Source: Kappaphycus alvarezii
Taxonomy: Eukaryota > Rhodophyta > Florideophyceae > Gigartinales > Solieriaceae
NCBI GenBank assembly: GCA_002205965.3
Contig: NADL03000666.1
Span: forward strand, 62,001-126,000
Direction: 5' to 3'
DNA length: 64,000 nucleotides
Shown in pieces: positions 59,401 through 64,000 of this stretch. A program made the position numbers and the translations under genes. Within the stretch, counting starts at the first letter, position 1. Each line of letters opens with the position of its first letter. The notes below the pieces were generated by a model. The model was not told the origin of the DNA. It saw only the letters and a list, made by a program, of their open reading frames with translations, and made no database searches.

Positions 59401-61744
59401 ACGAAAAAAAGATCTTTACCGGGTTTCGCAGTAAGAATGAAAGGATTAACGAAAAAATGGATTACATACTGAAACAGAGATTTATGAGGCCCAGTGAAAG
59501 CCAATGGTGCTCATTAATAATATTAATGTCCATGAAAGAAGAAAATTTAAGAATTTGCGTCGAACAATTTGGTTATTGTATACATCAAAAGATATTTTTT
59601 ATTATAAGAGAAGGAGAGGTCTGTTAAATCATAGAAGAGAATTTGTAGAAATTTTACGTCAGGATATGGTATTTCTAAATTATCGAAATGCAGTTTCGGA
59701 GTGACAAAAGTTTAATTTATTTTTCACCCCTCGGAGAAAGGAAATAAGTTTAAGCCACAGAAAATACAAGTTTTCAAGGAAAGCCCAAGCCCGCAATCTA
59801 TTAACGGAAATTTATCAGAAATTGTGCAAAAATGGTGAAACCTCGGACAGAATTGACATAAAATGTTCCTTTTAATGGGACAGAAAACAGGAAAAAGCTT
59901 TAGAGAACCTTAAAGCAGCAATTCATAGGCTCCGATTCTTCATATACTTTACCCCGAGACTTGCTCCAATTTTTAGCACAGACTTTTCTAACCATAGTAT
60001 CTGTGCTTTGTCGGAGAGGATTAGTAAAAAAACCAAAGAAAGTTGGCTTCGGTATCTTGAATACTAAAATATGCCTAAAAAACTCACCCAACCAATTGAA
60101 AAGAACTAATAGATTTTCCTGATCCAGTGAATTGGTGGAGACCATATTGACATGACCAGAAGTTTGTTTTACACACTCGGCATTACCCACTTCGATATCT
60201 CGAGACCCAGCCAAATATGTCTCCAATACAACACAGATGATTAAATATCATCGCTCAGTTCATTTAAAAAATTGTAAAGATACCTGGAAAGGCAAACATA
60301 GTAACAGACGCCTTCCCGAGAAAACCAATAAAATATCACTCCCCAGAAAACGCTTTGGATAGATGACGGTATTAAACACAATTTATGAAGTAAACTCCAT
60401 TTGAAGTAACCCTTATATATATTAGTCTCTTACAGAGCTTTTAAAAGAATAAAAGATCGATATTGAATTCAAAGAAAATCTCAAAAAATCGGGAGAGCCT
60501 TTCAAAAGCCGTAGAAAACTTTTGTATTGAAAAAAATTTATGTGCGTCTGAAGTAAATTCACGTTTACAAATATTACGTGATCATTACTTCTCTGCAATT
60601 GATGGGCATTTTGTACTTACGATGATTAGAATCATTATCATCTAAACATATATATATCACAGTAGAATTCATCAATAAAACATCAAAATAGACGAAAAGT
60701 ATCGCTGGAATACCTACAGCGGTGGAAAGACTCTAAAACATGATGTGGATTATTCCCTGAGTACCAAACTAGGATATATTTAAAACTGCTCAATTGTCTA
60801 ACAATTACGTTTTTCAAAATTATGGACTTTTCTTTAGTATAATATCAGATATAGATTCATCACTGATGAGAAATTTCTGGACAAATCTATTTTCCGTATT
60901 AGGTAACAGTCTTTCTATATCGTCTGCGTATCACCATCAAACTGATGACCAAAGTGAAATAATGAACCGAAAAATTGAAGTAATGACTCGCTTATTTGTA
61001 AAATTGTACGTAGTACTAGGTTGAATAATTGTTGATTATGATTTTTCTAAGACTTTGTTGCTAATTCAAAGACGAATTTCATGCCTTCTTATTCATTTAT
61101 GGCATCTGCTCAAAGTGAAATTGAAAATAATTTGAAGTCCAAATCCAGCTACAAATGACCTCTTATGCAAGATTCAAGATACTACCAGAGAAGAACTGGA
61201 AAAAAATTCGATGGTGTAACATGCTTGAATCCAAAAAAGTTAACAAAATGTCTGACGTTTCTTGTGATGTTACTCCAAAATTATATATTTCAACAAAGAA
61301 ATATGTCCTTAGGAGAAGTATTAGGGTCCCGAAAACTGAACCCAAAGTATTTCTGGTCATTCGAAATACTCATGATAATTAATGGAGTTTCTCATTTGAG
61401 TCAAGCTTTCTCAGCCAGCCAGCGCACGAAATATAAATGATTTTACTCATAATAGATTACTAAAGACGTATTACACAGAACAATTTCACATTTATATCCC
61501 TCCAACCCTCGGCACCGACTTCGATTAGAGCTCTTACATGAGAATTATGTAGTTCAGTCTACCGTAAGTCACTAAACTAAGCGATAAAACTTGGAAAATT
61601 TATCAAATGGAAATCATATGAAGAATACGGAAAATCTTGGATGTGAGCGGAATCTATTTCATCGCCAAAATCTCCTAAATGATTGAATTTATCGAGTAAG
61701 TTTCAATTCGAAAGGACATGCAGCTAACTCCACGTACTTACCCT

Positions 61745-62070
61745 TTGAAACACTGTAAACTAGCCGCGTTGGTGCATGGCTTACATTATAATTTTTTTTA
61801 GCACTTAAGGTTTTCAAAGCACCATGTTCCACTTATTTGTCTCAGTTAATTTGTTTAGCTACTAGGACTCAATAATTGTACTCAAGGACGAATTTTTCTA
61901 ACCAAGTTACCCAATAGGAAAATCTATCGCTTCCGTTGCATTCAAGTAATTTCAGCTTAGAATGGTCCAGACATGAGTACGATTTTCTATGTTTTTCTCT
62001 AGTGAAATCAGTCCCAATTTTATATACAAATCCGGTACGAGGTCAGAATCACTCAGATCTAGAGTTACCC
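61745..62070 (+). repeat. Right LTR of the ancient gypsy fossil
   Basis: Direct counterpart of 55567-55776 plus 56346-56440: same block order without the insertion. The outer boundary is uncertain. Confidence 0.5.
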
Positions 62071-62150
62071 AAAGAACTCAAAATATGCCTTTATGTGCCT
62101 AGTCCCTACACTTCCTCATCCACGTCATCCTCTTCTACCTCCTCCAAAAA

Positions 62151-64000
62151 TTGAATTGGGGTCTTTTCCATTCACCTCTCCTTATTTGAACTGCTAAGAT
62201 AGTCTCCGTAGTCCATTACATCATTGGCAAAGATCAAAGATAGGCCATTGATGCGACCCGGGTTCTGGTTGATTTTTTGATTGAGCAGAATGGGCGGAGG
62301 TTTTCACCTAGGAGCTAGAGTGAGGGGGTTTGCAGATGAGTCAGTGGTTTGGTTGATGGTGAGAATAAAGCTTTACGTCGCAGCTATAGCGTAGGAAATG
62401 TCTTCGATATTTTAACGGTCTTGGTCGGATAACCAATGTGATGCGTTACAGTATTCTTGAATTTACGCCAATTTGTGCTCATGATGTAAATTCTCAATGA
62501 AAATATGATGAAACTGAATTTAGAAGTCGAATAGATCAAGAATTGAAAAGTTCTTCTTACAAGGTAGGACCAAAAACTTCAAGCATAAAGTAAGAGTAGA
62601 GGTGCAAATCGAAATTGGTCTACATAAGAGGGGAAGGATTTTGGTTTTACGTTTTCAAAAAGGGATTGGAGATGAATAATTCTCTTGTAAATAGAGGTCT
62701 CTGGCAGATTAGAGGATATAGAAAATACGGATTAGGAACAATTTATTTACAATATATAATACATATTTAAACTAACAAATATTTGGCTAAGGAAAGATTG
62801 AAGACTGGAGGACTCTGGCATCCTGAATATCTGAGTATGGATAGTTTACATGTTTAAATGCAATGATAAATTTGTATGGTATTTGTACATACAGCTTCGC
62901 CTGTCGGTTGATGTTAATGACCAAGCAAAGTAATTTATCATTATCTATAAGGTTATTTACTTAACATTGAGGTAAAGTGTGGAAAAGCTAGTACCAGGCA
63001 GTAACGAGTTCACTCGGAGACAAAATCAGCTCAAAATGTCGGGTCATGTAGTACAAAAGCAGATTTCCTCGTGTAGTTCGACTTTAGTGAAGAAGGCGGC
63101 AAGGCGATATCTCCTTGACTTCCCAAGATTACTAATGCAAACGACAAATTCCACCAACTGTTAGCTTATGCATGAGAAAATGAAACCTGTTAAGGTCGAG
63201 ATTATTTCTTTTTGATACGTAAGTCTATTTTCAATCCAGTGTCACGAAATTCAAAAAGTTCAGCGAGAGTTTGAAAATTCTAGACATCTACTTCAAGCTC
63301 CAGCTCGCAGTATTTACTTATGTCTAGTCTCGGGCTACAAAGAGGAAAAAATTACCAAATATAACTCGATCAATCCTCTCCGTTATCTTCGGGTCAGGCT
63401 GCATTATGATTGATATTTTGAACTATTTCATATTTTTACTGGATTCAATTTAAATAAGACTTCACTTACAATTACTTACTCTGAAAAATGAAAGAGATGA
63501 AAAGAAGATAAGAATAACACAGCGTTATCGGCGAGCCTGAACAATACTTTAAAAGTTTTTGCTGGGGTAGACGAGTTGAATGTGCTGCAATAAATTCTTA
63601 GCGGATAGGTTATTATTTGCTACTCAAAGTAGAGAGAATTTCTGTATACATTTGATTCTTTAGTAAAGCTGATCACATCTACTGTGCCCTCCACACTATC
63701 ACGTGCGTATATTCTTAGAGCACCGTACTCTGAAACATACAAACTAAAAATTTATAACCGAAAACAAAAACAGAAACAGATGATGGAGGGCTTCATGACT
63801 TAAAAAGAAATAAGAGCAAAAAATATCCCACAGAAGTGTAGATAGTACATAAATGAATTAAATGTAGCTATCATGAAATACAGTCTATATTCTGGCAGAA
63901 AAATCTAGAAATGAGTTCCAAATGGATTCTGAACTCTGATCTGGCATGAGTAAAAACGTGAAGGAGAGGGGCCTTGAAGAGGAAATTAATTCCAAGTGCT
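62151..64000. other. AT-rich DNA, nothing recognised
   Basis: No gene, RNA or repeat that I can support. A 61-codon frame at 62979-63164 begins at a non-ATG codon and has no motif. Confidence 0.5.

Larger units (their letters stand above)
55500..62100 (+). mobile_element. Ancient Ty3/gypsy fossil with worn LTRs
   Basis: Plus-strand fragments fall in gypsy order: a gag-like stretch (57.4-58.4 kb), a protease-end block RYDAIIGEKWL (near 59050), an RNase H-like start with EKALENLKAAI (about 59.9 kb) and an integrase core with SDIDSSLMRNFW, SSAYHHQTDDQSEIMNRKIE (60840-61000). Both ends carry a diverged direct repeat taken to be the LTRs. AT-rich, broken dozens of times, clearly much older than the 31.4-39.3 kb element. 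Confidence 0.6.

Noticed and set aside
1-64000. CRISPR arrays, rRNA, operons, bacterial-type promoters or riboswitches
   Set aside because: No regularly spaced repeats, no rRNA-like conserved blocks and no bacterial gene organisation anywhere in the window.

Overview
The window is eukaryotic nuclear DNA: gene-poor, repeat-rich, with LTR and LINE-type retroelements and no operons. Only two protein genes look intact, both as single uninterrupted reading frames: an M14 metallocarboxypeptidase (3834-4973, minus) and a secreted vanadium-haloperoxidase-type protein (24713-26212, plus). The lineage cannot be fixed from the sequence. A secreted haloperoxidase and intronless genes would suit an alga (a red alga is one option), but this is a weak inference.

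Layout: 1-20 kb is AT-rich, with decayed retroelement pieces and the carboxypeptidase. At 20.7-22.3 kb lies a Ty1/copia fossil. From 22.3 to 41 kb base composition is more balanced and the short word TACAGTAC/GTACTGTA recurs dozens of times; this stretch holds the haloperoxidase, several LINE ends, and an unusual 7.9-kb Ty3/gypsy insertion (31402-39296). AT-rich DNA follows to 48 kb, then a run of LINE C-terminal fossils (48.5-54 kb), then an old Ty3/gypsy fossil (about 55.5-62.1 kb) with a younger solo LTR nested in one of its LTRs.

The most striking object is the gypsy insertion. It is flanked by a 5-bp direct repeat (AAGGC), but both outer ends are the same (3', U5-type) LTR end in opposite orientation. 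Its left part is an inverted LTR, then a 0.66-kb segment holding a reading frame that opens with a histone H3 tail, then a forward LTR, gag-pol and a right LTR. By eye the inverted and forward left LTRs are much more alike than either is to the right LTR.

A second theme is a non-LTR (LINE) family with an R2-type C-terminus (zinc/RHD region followed by a KPD...D endonuclease motif). At least eight 5'-truncated copies end in a shared 3' tail built from ATATATCTTCC, TAAAACACCC and TTTTCCCC blocks, and several lie head-to-tail. The two host genes show no functional link to each other or to the elements. All similarity statements come from reading motifs by eye; no database search was run.
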